NCBI GenBank assembly: GCA_015680685.1
Contig: MNCI01029357.1
Coordinates: 768,706 to 832,705, forward strand
Reading direction: 5' to 3'
Origin: Gnetum montanum
Taxonomy: Eukaryota; Streptophyta; Gnetopsida; Gnetales; Gnetaceae
Length of the DNA stretch: 64,000 nucleotides
Numbering within the stretch: position 1 is the first letter of the stretch; each line of letters starts with the position of its first letter. The notes below the pieces were generated by a model that did not search any database, had not been told where the DNA came from, and worked only from the letters and a program-made list of their open reading frames with translations. A program made the position numbers and the translations under genes. Shown here piece after piece: positions 33,311 through 44,349 of this stretch.

Positions 33311-34600
33311 ATTAAAGTATAGCAAGAGGATTTGCTAATATTAACATGTATAAATTAAAGTAAATAATTATTTAATAAATATAAAGAATGAAAAAAATGA
33401 TAAATATTTTTATAAAGGCTTTGAAGCCTATATGTTGTAGTTAAAGGATCATTTGGTTAATAAATTTAATGAATAATACGCTCGAGAAAGGGAAAATATA
33501 AGATGATTGAAAGAGATAATTATAAGTAAAGAATTATATTTATCTAAATACAAAGAAGATATTATCATGAAGTTATGGAATAGGTTTTAACAAAATAAAT
33601 GATTTTTTAGTATTAATTTAGTTTTATACGTACATGATTAATTATAAAAGTTAGTTTACTATTAAGATAACTAATAAAGATATTTAGGTATGAAAAGATG
33701 AATCTGCAGATGATTTTTATTAATTTGGGTAAAAACATATGATAGAGTTTCTTAAAAAATTATTTGATAGACAATAAGTAATAAAGATATTCTATTGCAT
33801 ATACTAGAGGTATTTAAGACATGTAGATTGAAATCATAACTAATGGTTTCATTGTCTATAGAGGAGTTGCTAAATTATAAATATGGGCTTATACCAATAA
33901 TTTTCTATAAGCATCATTTTTATAAAAGGAGTAGGAAGAAAGGGAAAGAAAGGAATGAATGAAAAATGTCTAAACTTGACACTATTTTACTATATATATT
34001 TCCAAGGAAATATAACCAACACATCATCATAACATTATTAGCCATAGATAGAACTCAAGTGGAACATAACACTACATGTTAAATAAAGATAAAATCTATA
34101 GTTGTCTCTAATTATTGTAGATTAACTAACTAAAAAATTTAATATGATATTTTTATTATACCATAAAAAAAAAGTTAAAAATTAATGAGAAACAACTAAT
34201 CCAAGCCTTTTAATTGATTTCCAATAGTATTTAAAACCAAATTTCAAAGTCCAAATTTTGATCCTTGAAGAGCTAGTAACCCATCTCTAAACCAATAAGC
34301 CATTAGTAGTAGATAACTAATATCTCATGATTCTATAATCATCTAATATTCTACTTCTTTTGAAGCATCACCAAAAAGATACGGTGTAGAAATTCCATGG
34401 CAATATTGTAAATACATTTATATCCAAATTTCAAGAATTATATCAAATATTGATAAGAAAGGCCATGGCAACATAACATATCATGCTAAATATCTCAAAA
34501 ATAACAAAAATATTTTTTTAACAAGATGTTCATAAAGAAATTGTATATAGCCATGTCAATGTTAACTACTAGAACTAAGAAATACATCACAAGGTAAAAT
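33311..34600. other. Very AT-rich, nothing recognised
   Basis: Low-complexity AT-rich DNA with no domain, terminal repeat or RNA gene that I can support. Confidence 0.4.
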
Positions 34601-34629
34601 ATCAAAAGATATCTTGAACAAGATTAACT

Positions 34630-34880
34630 CATACTTTTACCTTAGATACTTTACATACTCTAAAATGAATAGTCATCTTCTTGCTCATTTTCAGCTATGG
34701 GTGTTGGAGTGGAAAGTCTTGCTGCTTGAGTATCTTTTGGTAAAAGTCGCAAAAGACTCCCCTTACATCGGTGGCCTATGAGATGATAATTTTTTATGAG
34801 GTACAAGATTCCCTTGCATATGTGCAGATATCCTTTGGATTTCAATGCTCCAGTTATAGGAAGAATAGTATTCTCCTCTG
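34630..34880 (-). pseudogene. Short gag C-terminal remnant of a gypsy element, doubtful
   Basis: A 61-codon frame contains KGILYLIKNYHLIGHRCKGSLLRLL. This resembles the CxxCxxxxxxGHxC zinc-binding segment that ends the gag of plant chromoviruses, with both Cys of the first pair lost and His and Cys kept. No LTR or pol could be tied to it. Confidence 0.3.
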
Positions 34881-35640
34881 GGGCCTTTTAGGATTAGCTT
34901 GTTCTTTTCAAAAATGTAATCTTAATTTTTCTTTTATCATCAAAGTATGAAACCTACATTACAGCATTAAGATCAAGTGTGAAGAATCATAGGAACTATA
35001 GTCTTCAACTTTTGCAATGGATCCATTTCTTGAACATCCACTAAAATCCATATAAGATGTCTTTGGAGAAATAATAGGCATCTTTCCCAAGATCAAATAT
35101 ATTAGAGTAGACATCTAACTATTAGATTAGATGTCTATTGTATGAAAGCCAAAAACAAATATGCTCATTTTGGGGTTTAGAACCTCCAGACACCTTCAAA
35201 CATGGAAAACCACATTAAAATCATCAACACAAGAAAACACATAAACATCATGCATTCATTGAGAATTAGAAAAAGGATGGATGATGTCTTCATATATTTG
35301 GAGTGCCATATCATAGCTTAATTAAGAGTATAAAACACAAAACATATATGTTTGAAAGAAATGAATGCTCAACAAAAAGCTTTTGGTCCATGAATTACAA
35401 TCAAGGGATTTAAACCACTTGAAACCAATACATTCTTATTAAGAATCCAAAGATGATTTATAAATAAAAAATTTATAAGTACCATAAAAAAGTAGCTATA
35501 GCATATTATAGTTCAATAATCTACAAGAGAAAGTGAATTTTTTTTTATTAAATCATAAAAATAAACTAATATAGTATAATCTCATCAAGCCAAGGAATAA
35601 TAAGTATAACTATACTTACAATTACTTACCTTGCTTGCTA
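34881..35640. other. AT-rich, nothing recognised
   Basis: No supported feature. It may be the remainder of the copia element F interior, to its right. Confidence 0.3.
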
Positions 35641-36925
35641 ATGAAGATCAAGATGTCTAAGGAGATTGGAATTGAGGTTCTTCTTTCAAGTTCCTCCTTT
35701 CATATCAATTTCATTTATTTCTAATGTCTTACTTCCTTTCACAAAATTGTTGATATTTCTTTCACTTACTTCTTTTTGCTTGATTCTCAAAACATTTTTG
35801 TTCTCTTTATCCTTTTGATTTTTCCTCCATTCCTTTTTGTCCTACAAGATTTCCTTTCTAGGTGCATTTGGTTAAGACTGAGGAGTCTTATGATACAACC
35901 AAGTATTCATATGATAATATTTTAAATTGCAATTCCATTTCATATGCCAAAACCTATTATTATCTAACCTTTCTATTTTTGTTAAGGTGATCAAGCCTTG
36001 GATTTTCTCTTGGTTGAAATGTAGTACCTATTGATACTTTAATCTTTGGAGAAGCCTTTTGTTGAGATGAAGTTTGTGTAGATGCTTCTTCTTGTGAACA
36101 GCATCCTAGTCCACTTTTATCATGTGGACTTCTTCCTTAGCCAAGAACTATTTGAAGTGATTCTTATCCTTTGACCAACCTTTCATTTATGTGTTTAGCA
36201 TCTACAAGTTCTTCCTTAATTTGCTTATAGGACAAGATTAGTTTTTCATTCTTAGCTCGTAGGTTTGAGATTTCTTTTGTGAGATCTAAAATCTTTATAT
36301 TTAATGAAGAAATATATTTATCCTTGGTTTTTAGTTACTTATGTAAATTTATTCAAATATTTTCAAAGGATAGAAATTCCTTAAACAAAATATCATATCT
36401 TCCTTCATTAATTTCAATTTGATCATCACCATTAGAAAGGCCAACATCATCATCAATGATAACTATATAGATGAGATGTGAATCTTTAGATATGTCATCT
36501 ACCTCTTCTTTACTTTAGTCTTCATCATCCTAGTTGATGTAGGTATTTTTAATCTTTTTATCTTCTTAAGTTGATTCATGTTTGTCATCCTATATTGTAT
36601 GGATGTTACTTCTTCTCCTTTCTTCATTGAACACTTTATCTCAAAACCTATAAGCATTGGAACATTTAGAGGCCATATGGCCTCTTCCACCACATATCCA
36701 AGATTCCATAAAAAAAGTATGAACATTTGAAAGTTTAGATTGGTTACTTCTACTCTTACCTTTGCTACCCAAAATATTGCTAATGAGCTGAGTGCATCCA
36801 TCCAAGATGAATACCAAAACTATGAACCTCACTTACTTAAATGAATTTTTGCATTTGAGTCTTCCAACATGTAAAGGTGATCCCATTGAACATTGGTGGC
36901 TTGATGTATGATCCTCCAATCATTG
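35640..36925 (-). pseudogene. Copia element F gag, broken
   Basis: Begins at an ATG near 36925 with MIGGSYIKPPMFNGITFTCW, the copia gag N-terminal signature (PPxFNGxNFxxWK). An internal deletion brings a degenerate zinc knuckle close by: CGGRGHMASKC (about 36650-36690), with the first Cys lost. Further along (36200-36350) a heptad-like stretch, LKTKDKYISSLNIKILDL, is predicted to form a coiled coil, a feature known in Sirevirus gag. Pol was not found to the left. The gene lies just downstream of a perfect PBS and LTR. Confidence 0.65.
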
Positions 36926-36965
36926 TTCACTCTTAAGTTTTCACACTCAAAACTAAGAGTACTGA

Positions 36966-36977
36966 GCTCTGATACCA
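36966..36977 (-). promoter_or_regulatory. PBS of copia F, initiator-tRNA-Met type
   Basis: GCTCTGATACCA on the plus strand; the minus strand reads TGGTATCAGAGC, the standard plant primer site. It is two bases from the LTR end. Confidence 0.9.
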
Positions 36978-36979
36978 CT

Positions 36980-38186
36980 TGAGGATCATGAACTTAGAAT
37001 GGGGATTGAATAAGTTTCCATATTAAAAAAAACTATAGCCATTAAATAAAACACAAAACTTACATGGTTCCCAAATTGGTTAGTCCACACTCAGAGTGTA
37101 GATTCCTTACATACTTCCAAACTTTATTTCTTCCAAAATGTGGTTTAGAGACATAACCTTTACAAGATTTTAGCTTTACTATGAAATGTTTCATCACTGT
37201 GAAATATCTCAATCCCACAAGATTCAAAAAAGCTCAAAATATGATTTGAATGGCATCAAACCTTGAAAAACCTCTTAGCTCCATTCCAATGTGTTTCACT
37301 ACAAAACCATTCAATCCCAAAAGGTCCCAACAAGCTCAAAATGTCATTTCAAGGATCTCACAACCTTTACAGAATTGAGCTCCACTTTGGATTGTTTTGA
37401 TTCTACAAAATCACTCAATCATATAGGATCCCAACAACCTCAATATGAATGCCTTCTTATAAGAAGAAAATCAACCTCATAGGATAAGAAAAAGAAAAGA
37501 TACAAGGAAATAATATAACTATAAGTACAAGTCCTTTCCTTTGAAGCTTAATTCAACATATAATTAACATACAACCAAGCACATGATCTCACAATGAAGG
37601 ACAAGAGTACAAGAGGATAGATATGACAATTATTTCTTTGATGTTGAAAAAGCTTGCATAATTTACAAGAAGCTGTAGTCTTCTTATACCTTTAGAATTT
37701 CTAAAAACCACCTTGGAATTTATGAAACAACTACCAAAAAACTAGTGTAGACATTGCTTTTGAAGTTGGGATGTGTACCTAAGTTCAACCTCAATTCTGA
37801 AGATATGTCTCATTCTAAAGTGGGATGTCTCCATAGATATGTCTCTAGGGAGATTTTTTCTTTTAGATAGAGATGTCTACTATTTCTTACATATGTCTTT
37901 CTATTATTTCTTTCTTCTTAATAGAGACATATATTGTTTCTTAGAGATGTCTTCTTAACTCTTGAACTCTAGTTTCTAAAGCTTTCTCTCGTTAATTTGG
38001 CTTCTTTCCAATCATTGAAGCATCTTCATTTGGTTTTTAGTATTTTGTTTTGATCCATGCTTATTCATGTTCTCATGTTAGCTCATTATATCTTCACTTT
38101 GTTAATTTTTTGTATATCTCATTTTCATTGAGTCCTTAGTCCTAATGTGGAGCTCTTGTTCATGTCTAGTAAACACATCGTCAACA
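36980..38186 (-). repeat. Copia F 5' LTR (1207 bp)
   Basis: Plus-strand limits TGAGGATCATG and CATCGTCAACA, so on the minus strand it starts TGTTGACGATG and ends GATCCTCA. Three tandem units of roughly 90-105 bp, each with a caatccca-type core followed by aagctcaaaatrt, fill 37160-37455. The U3 part (37780-37950) holds TGTCTC at 37806, 37826 and 37840, plus GAGACA. The matching 3' LTR was not found. Confidence 0.75.
37160..37455 (-). repeat. Tandem ~100-bp repeats in the F LTR
   Basis: Three imperfect units with recurring words ttttagctttactatg / cttagctccattccaatg / gagctccactttgg and caatcccaYaagRtYcmaacaa. Confidence 0.6.
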
Positions 38187-39064
38187 ATAAAAATTCTTTG
38201 TTATCCATTTTACTTAAGGTTTTAACATACTAAAAGGTCAACATCCCATATAAAATCAAATTCATTACCATCATTAGATTTTCTCTTACTTACAATGACA
38301 TCAAAAGTCACATTGCTTGTATCAAACAAAATAGGACTCACAACATGATCATAATCACTACAATGATCATGATGCACATCATTACCATCAAACAAACCAC
38401 TACTAAGCTAAAGTGAAAAACTAGCATCCATCATACTAGCTTCAACATGAGAGACATTACTACCATTAACAAGGTAAAGCTCATACTTACTTATCTCTTC
38501 ATGGCTTCTTTGATCCAATTTTGGTTTAACTTGACCTTCAACATGGAGCTCTCCAATTTCTTCAAAGCTTTAAGGTTCAAGATCCCAAATAGGAGTTCCC
38601 AAATCCAATGGCTTCTCCTCTTTAAAGGAATCTTCAACAATCTATCCATCCAATTTTGGAGGTACCAACTCAAAAGGTACACTCTCCTACGTGTATTTAA
38701 CATCAATTTCATCAAAACCATCATGAAAGAAATCAGTCTTCCACATACCTTAACTAGAAAACTCCCTTATCTCCCATGAGATTTCCTCAACTTGGCTTAG
38801 AATCTCCTTTCCCTTTCCATAAGGTATAGAATAATTGTAAAATGTATGAGAATCATACCTTCTAGTAATGCTCTTGATCCTTCATGGATACATCCATTGA
38901 TCCTTACCACTTCTTTGGCTTCAATCCTTTACCTCTCATGACGCATGAGGTAGGAATTCTCCTTGATTAGTAGCATACACCATCTTAGACCTTGAGGACC
39001 TGTTGGTCCCTTTGATGAAGTCCTTGGTTTCCTTCCTCAAAACCTTGGAGTATTGAAAATTCCC
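38187..39064 (-). pseudogene. Element C region downstream of gag, no pol domain recognised
   Basis: Minus-strand frames with several stops encode charged sequence (for example FDEIDVKYT, EEIGELHVEGQVKPKLD, DTSNVTFDVIVSK). It follows the gag and zinc knuckle of element C, so a gag-protease linker or an unusual spacer is likely. No protease DSG/DTG or RT motif seen. Confidence 0.4.
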
Positions 39065-40431
39065 TTACCCAATAAGAGATACTTGAGAGCTTAATTTTGC
39101 AATGATATCTACTTCATCAGATCTTTCTTCTTCTTCATTTCCTTGATTAACATTTATATTTCTCATAAAAATGCAAGAATTAATTTCTGTTGCATCTTCA
39201 ATCACAAGAGGTCTACCTTTGTTGGAGGATTCTTCCTTTTCTAATATTTTAAGCTCCTTTCTCTTAGTAACCTTTGGGTTATTACACTCCCATTGTTTGT
39301 GTCCCATTTCACCATAATTGAAGCATTGAAGGTTTGATGCAGAACCATTTCCTTAATTCTTTCCATACATTGAGTAGTCTTTTTTAGAATCTTCACCCTC
39401 CTTGGACTTCACTTACTTATCATTTGTGTCTTTCTTGGTAGTTTCATTATCCTTGGCTCCCTTATCATCTTCCAAAGCTTTAAATTTCTTTCCCTTAGAA
39501 GATTTAGGACCTCTATTATAGCTTTGAAGTTTCTTTTTATCCTTAAGAGATAATTCAAAAGTTTCATCTAATATTTAAGCCTCATAGAAGGTTATCTCTT
39601 ATCGATACTTTCTTTTCAATCATCCTTGAAAGTTAGATGCTTGCTCATAATCATTCTAATGAACTTTTGCAATATGGAAAGCCTTACAAAAATCCATGTA
39701 GTAGTCCTTCACACTCTTATCACCTTGCATTAGGTGCTTCAACCTTTGAATGACCTCTTGTTTATGATGAGACTTCTCAAATGTTTGCTTGAGCATGAAC
39801 TACATTAAAGACCAACCCTTGATAGGAGTACCATTGTTCACCTTGTAAGAATGACTTTCCTTCTCCCACCATGCAAGTGCTATGCCTTCCAATTTAGTTT
39901 TAGAGAAAGACACCTTTTGATGATTTTCCATAGCTTCAAGTTCAAAGTACTTGTTAATCATTTTCAGCCAAGAGAAGAAATATTTGGTTCCTTCATGTCA
40001 TTGAGTGATTTAACTTCAACATGGGTAATTCTTGAAGCATTTCTGAAAGCTTTTAGAAGAGTAACTTCAATTCCTTCACCTTGCTTTCTTTTAGGCCTAG
40101 AAGAAAGTTCCTTTTAACCTTTGCTAGGAGAAGTGAAGCATAGAGACTTCTTTTTAGCACTAGAAGCATGAATAAGAACATCATATTCTTCTATAAAGTA
40201 TTCATCTTCAAAATAAATATCATCTTCAAGGGATGGCATTGAGGAATGTCTTGAAGAAGATCTTGGTGAATAACTGCATGACTTGTACCCTTTCTTGGAT
40301 TCTTTTGGTGAAGTAGAATGTCCTTTGTTCTCCTCAAGATTTTTAATTTTCTTAATAATGATCTAGAGAACATTTCTCATGTCATACATGTCTCTTGAAA
40401 AACCTTGAACTATCTTCTTCCTTGGAGGCAT
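39065..40431 (-). pseudogene. Element C gag (Ty3/gypsy), broken
   Basis: Starts at the ATG complementary to 40429-40431 (MPPRKKIVQGFSRDMYDM). A Ser/Lys-rich segment is followed after a frameshift by the Retrotrans_gag domain at about 39660-40000: KYFFSWLKMINKYFELEAME, KLEGIALAWWEKE, then MQGDKSVKDYYMDF. The zinc knuckle near 39300-39340 reads CFNYGEMGHKQWEC, with the second Cys changed to Tyr. After it comes a charged linker (KRKELKILEKEESSNKGRP). Stops at about 40360 and 40110 and one frameshift near 39990 inactivate it. Confidence 0.75.
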
Positions 40432-40770
40432 GATGGAAATTAATCTAAAATGTGACTTTCATCAAATTCTGCAAGGAAAGGTAAAATTTGCAAGATTTCT
40501 CAACAAATGAGATAAAAAATTCTTAGATCTTTAGAGAAATGAGCATAATATCTTCAAACACTTGCTATTACAAGACAATGAATTTCCAATTCCATAATTA
40601 TCTTCCAATTCTAGAAAGATATGGCAAACCTAGGGATCAAAGGAAACATTTCAAACCTTAGGATGAGTAGAACACATAGTAAGAAAGAATTCATCAAAGC
40701 TTTAGAATTTGGAGTGATTCTTTGTAATTGAGATAAGAATTATATACTTGAATGCAATTGCCTTTAATTT

Positions 40771-40788
40771 CAAGCTACTCTAATACCA
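40771..40788 (-). promoter_or_regulatory. PBS of element C, tRNA-Met type with one mismatch
   Basis: The minus strand reads TGGTATTAGAGTAGCTTG; TGGTATCAGAG is expected. It lies 340 bases upstream of the gag start and six bases from the LTR. Confidence 0.65.
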
Positions 40789-40794
40789 ATCTAA

Positions 40795-41560
40795 TGAGGA
40801 GCTCCCATGGATTCCATAATTCAAGCTCTCTCAAAATCATAAAGAAACAAATTTGAATAAGAAAAGAAAAATGAAAGCTTTATTCTTGCTCAAATAAAGA
40901 ATTTACATATGAAAGGAAGCATAATTCCCAGGGACAAAAAAGAGATTCAATCCAACTATTACACACTCAATTAAAGAAAACACACACTTGCATGAATGAT
41001 AATCAAGGCACCTTGCCAAGACTCTATCTCTCTCTACTCTTCTCTCTACTCACCTCTCTCTTTCTTTCTATATCTTGATGAAATTAAAGGCCCAAGAAGT
41101 CCATTTATATCTTTTCCTCTCTATATCTTCATCTTCCCTTTTTAAATTCAAAATTTAAATATTTAAAAACTCATAGGAAATTGTCTCATGTTCATCTAGG
41201 ACATCTTAGAGGAGAATGGGATGTCTCATCCGCAAGTGCCTATTAATAGCTAGGACATCTTGAAATCATGTGGGACATCTTAGTTGAGACATCTAAAAGG
41301 TAATTGGGATGTCTCACATGCAGTTGAGATGTCTCACTTGTAGTTGGAATGTCTCACTTGCAAGGCCAAAATATAAAAATGCTTGCTTTGAGGACTAGTA
41401 CCTTTGGACATCTCCAAACAATTCCCCATAGCCTTTGGAACCTCCTAAAGACATAAAAATAATCCCAAAACCTCCAAAATATGCTAAAAATCTATGGAAG
41501 GATTCCATCATTGGAGAGATTTTACATTGGCCTATTTGATGTTTGCATCATGTTGCCTCA
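40795..41560 (-). repeat. Element C 5' LTR (about 766 bp)
   Basis: Plus-strand start TGAGGAGCTCC; right end ATGTTGCCTCA, giving TGAGG/CCTCA inverted ends. A CT-rich block (41020-41070) and a U3 block (41180-41370) with six TGTCTC/GAGACA words are inside. The right limit is chosen from the terminal inverted match; 41550 is the alternative. Sequence right of it reads as the interior of element D3, suggesting C inserted there. Confidence 0.6.
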
Positions 41561-43300
41561 CTTATTTAACAATCATAGAAATCAACTTATGAATTTTATT
41601 TGTCTAAAAACACTCCATATATTTTTTGCTTCATCAAATTGAGCACCATTGTCAAAATTCCAAGGTCTACCAAGAATTACATCAACATAATCAACAGAAA
41701 GTAGATCATAAATCACCATGTCATAAAAACTCTAAATTTTAAATTTCGAAGGAAATTTCTCTCTCACCTCTTAAGAGTAATCCCTAAATAACCAATGTAC
41801 CTTGTAGGATTACAGATGAGGATTAGTCACCAAACCTAATGTAGTAATTTTCATAGAAGAAATAACATTTTTATGGGCTCCTCCATTAATCAAAATATAA
41901 ATCAATTCCTACTAAGAAAACATCTAGCCCCAATATCAAATAAAAAATTTCTAGTGGGATGGTCTCCTCTATTCACATTTCCTATGAATGCACAAGAATT
42001 TAATTTAGAAACTTTCTTAATTTTGGGAGCATTTGGGTTACCACTTTGAAGATCATGGATGGATGTCTTCTCTACTTCATTAGCTTGTACATCCTTATTC
42101 TTGTCTGCATTAAGAAGTAAACATTTACATTTCTTGCATTCCCATTCTCCATACTTGAAGCATTGATACTTGGATTAGTTGTTGCATTCATCCTTTATTT
42201 TCTTGTCATGGTCCTTTTTGGCTTTGAGCTTCTCATCACACTTCTCTATCTTCTTTTCATAACTGTCATCTTTGTCTTTAGATTTGAACCTAAATCCCTT
42301 GTTAGATTTGGATCCCTTGTTCTTTTCCTTGGAAGCTTATCTATCCCTATTTCCAAATTTGCTTAGTTTCTCTTTTGTCTTGAGTGCAAAATCATAATCC
42401 TGATCAAGAGTTTGTGGCTCATAAAATGGTAAATCCTATTAATATGTCACTTTAAGACCTCATAGAAAGATTGAAGTCTATTCATATGCTTTCCAATTGA
42501 TCTCAATTTGATGGAATAGATCATAGAATTTGATGTAAAAATACTTGACATGTTTGTCATCTTACCTTAGTAATTCTAACTTCATATTGATTTCTTATCT
42601 CTAATAATACTATTCAAATTTCCTCCTCAACTTCTATTTCATCATATTCTAATCTTTGATGGGTTCAACATTTTTCCTTCTATAATAGTGGAACTTCTTT
42701 TCCCACTAAGTAGAAGTCATACCTTCTAATTTGGAATCAACAATAGGCACCCTTAATTAATTTAGTATCTTTTACAACTCAAAGTTCTTGTCAACTATCT
42801 TTAAAAAAATTGAAAAGGTATTGGTATCATGTACATATTTGAAAATATTTAATTCTATGTATAGAAGCTTTTCAATAGTTTTAAATGCTCTAGCAAGACT
42901 TGCTTCATCTTTCTCATCTAACTTGGTATGAGAAGAAGTAGTATGTAGTGATGGAGATCTTAAAACTTTGATTTAAAAAATAGGATTCCCTTCCATTGGA
43001 ATCCTAGGATAATGGGTTCCAAGACTTCCATAGCTAGATTTTCTTTCCTCATCACTCCCTCCATCTATCTTAGAAACTCCTTAATCAACCAAACATATAT
43101 GTTCATCCTCCATGTGCTTGAAGATGGCTAGGACCCACATTCCTATCTACCTTAGTACTAATCCATCCAACTGAGTAGCCATCTGTTGAAAGGTAAACTT
43201 CATATTATTAATGTCTTTGTTGAATACTTCAACATTTTACTTCTTAGGTTCCATCTAAGTTTGATGAAATCCATAAACAAATTCCAAGAAACAATCAATA
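41561..43300 (-). pseudogene. Element D3 gag and protease region, broken
   Basis: Minus-strand frames match the interior of element D (55780-57340). Visible: a gag domain remnant (KLEGMTSTWWEKKFHYYRRK, about 42660-42730), a Lys-rich stretch, a degenerate zinc knuckle CFKYGEWECKKC (about 42120-42165), then a protease-like SKLNSCAFIGNVN and FDIGARCFLSRN (about 41910-42010). There are stops throughout. The remainder of pol is lost at the junction with LTR C. Confidence 0.6.
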
Positions 43301-43304
43301 TAAT

Positions 43305-43316
43305 GTTTTGATACCA
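43305..43316 (-). promoter_or_regulatory. PBS of element D3
   Basis: The minus strand reads TGGTATCAAAAC, two changes from TGGTATCAGAGC. It sits seven bases from the LTR, the same spacing as in element D. Confidence 0.6.
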
Positions 43317-43323
43317 ATAATAT

Positions 43324-44247
43324 TGAAGCTAATTCACTCATATTAATTTAACCTTCAATTCCTACTAAATCTAGATAATTATTAAAGATAATTTAATAAG
43401 CCTAAAAATGAGAAAATTAGCTTCTTCAATTAATGTAATGAATATTACAATAGGGTATCACAACCCAAAAAACGTCTAAAATACTCACAAACACTCAAAC
43501 GATGTTGTAGAACATGAGGCTTTACAACCACACAATGATTTTTCTCAATGCAAGACATAGCTAATAGAGAATCTCTCCTACAACTTATAATTGAGATCGC
43601 AAACATGAGTATGCATATAAGAACACATAGACCAAACCACACATAACTGAGCTTGGAGTTGCAACCCATTCCTAAATAAACCCAATTTTCTCTCATAGTA
43701 ACTCTTACCTAATATGTTAACTCATTAGAATCACTCATGGTGATATAGTTATAAAACAATGTTAATATTTATTGGAAAACTAAGATAAAAAAATCCTAAG
43801 AAATCTTCCTTAACTTTAACTTCAAGTTCCTCAACTATTTCCATTTTTTCTCCTCTTATTCAGTTATTTCCCAATTTATACCAATGAACTTGGAAGTTTC
43901 TCTAGTCATATGGGTTATCTTTAGCTTTGAATAAATATCTTTTTTCAAAAACTAACTTTTAATAAAGACATATTTGAACCCTAGGAGATGTCTCAAAAAG
44001 ATGGAAGATGTATCTTTCATGGCAGAGATGTCTCACTAGAGACATCTCAGTAAAGACATCTTTTAGCTACTAGATACTTTTCAAATTCAACTGAGACATC
44101 TTTTGCACTTTCCAAATGTCTTCTATGAGGACTCATCTCTTGGAAAAGATGTGCTTGAACCTTCAATATGTCTTTCTAAAGGCTAAAACCTACAAAAACA
44201 ACATGTAGAAAAAGGAAATGGAAATGAAAAGAGCTATTTCTACACCA
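43324..44247 (-). repeat. Element D3 5' LTR (924 bp)
   Basis: Homologous over its length to both LTRs of element D (53348-54218, 57407-58248), for example agaacatgaggctttacaaccaca. The right end, tctacacca at 44247, matches D. The U3 holds the palindromic TGTCTCACTAGAGACA at 44029-44044. Confidence 0.8.
44029..44044 (-). promoter_or_regulatory. Palindromic auxin-response-element pair in D3 U3
   Basis: TGTCTC-ACTA-GAGACA: two canonical AuxRE hexamers in inverted orientation, 4 bases apart. Additional TGTCTC at 43989 and GAGACA near 44092. The identical 16-mer is in the D 3' LTR at 54000-54015. Confidence 0.6.
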
Positions 44248-44349
44248 AGTTCTTCATTAATGAAGAATATTATCTCATCTAAATTATAAATACAATTAAG
44301 TGAGTTGATCAACCTTTTATTCACCTCTTATTATTGTAAAGACATTTAA

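Noticed and set aside
38447-38779. 110-codon plus frame
   Set aside because: Antisense to the charged post-gag frame of element C, which is the sense consistent with gag and PBS.
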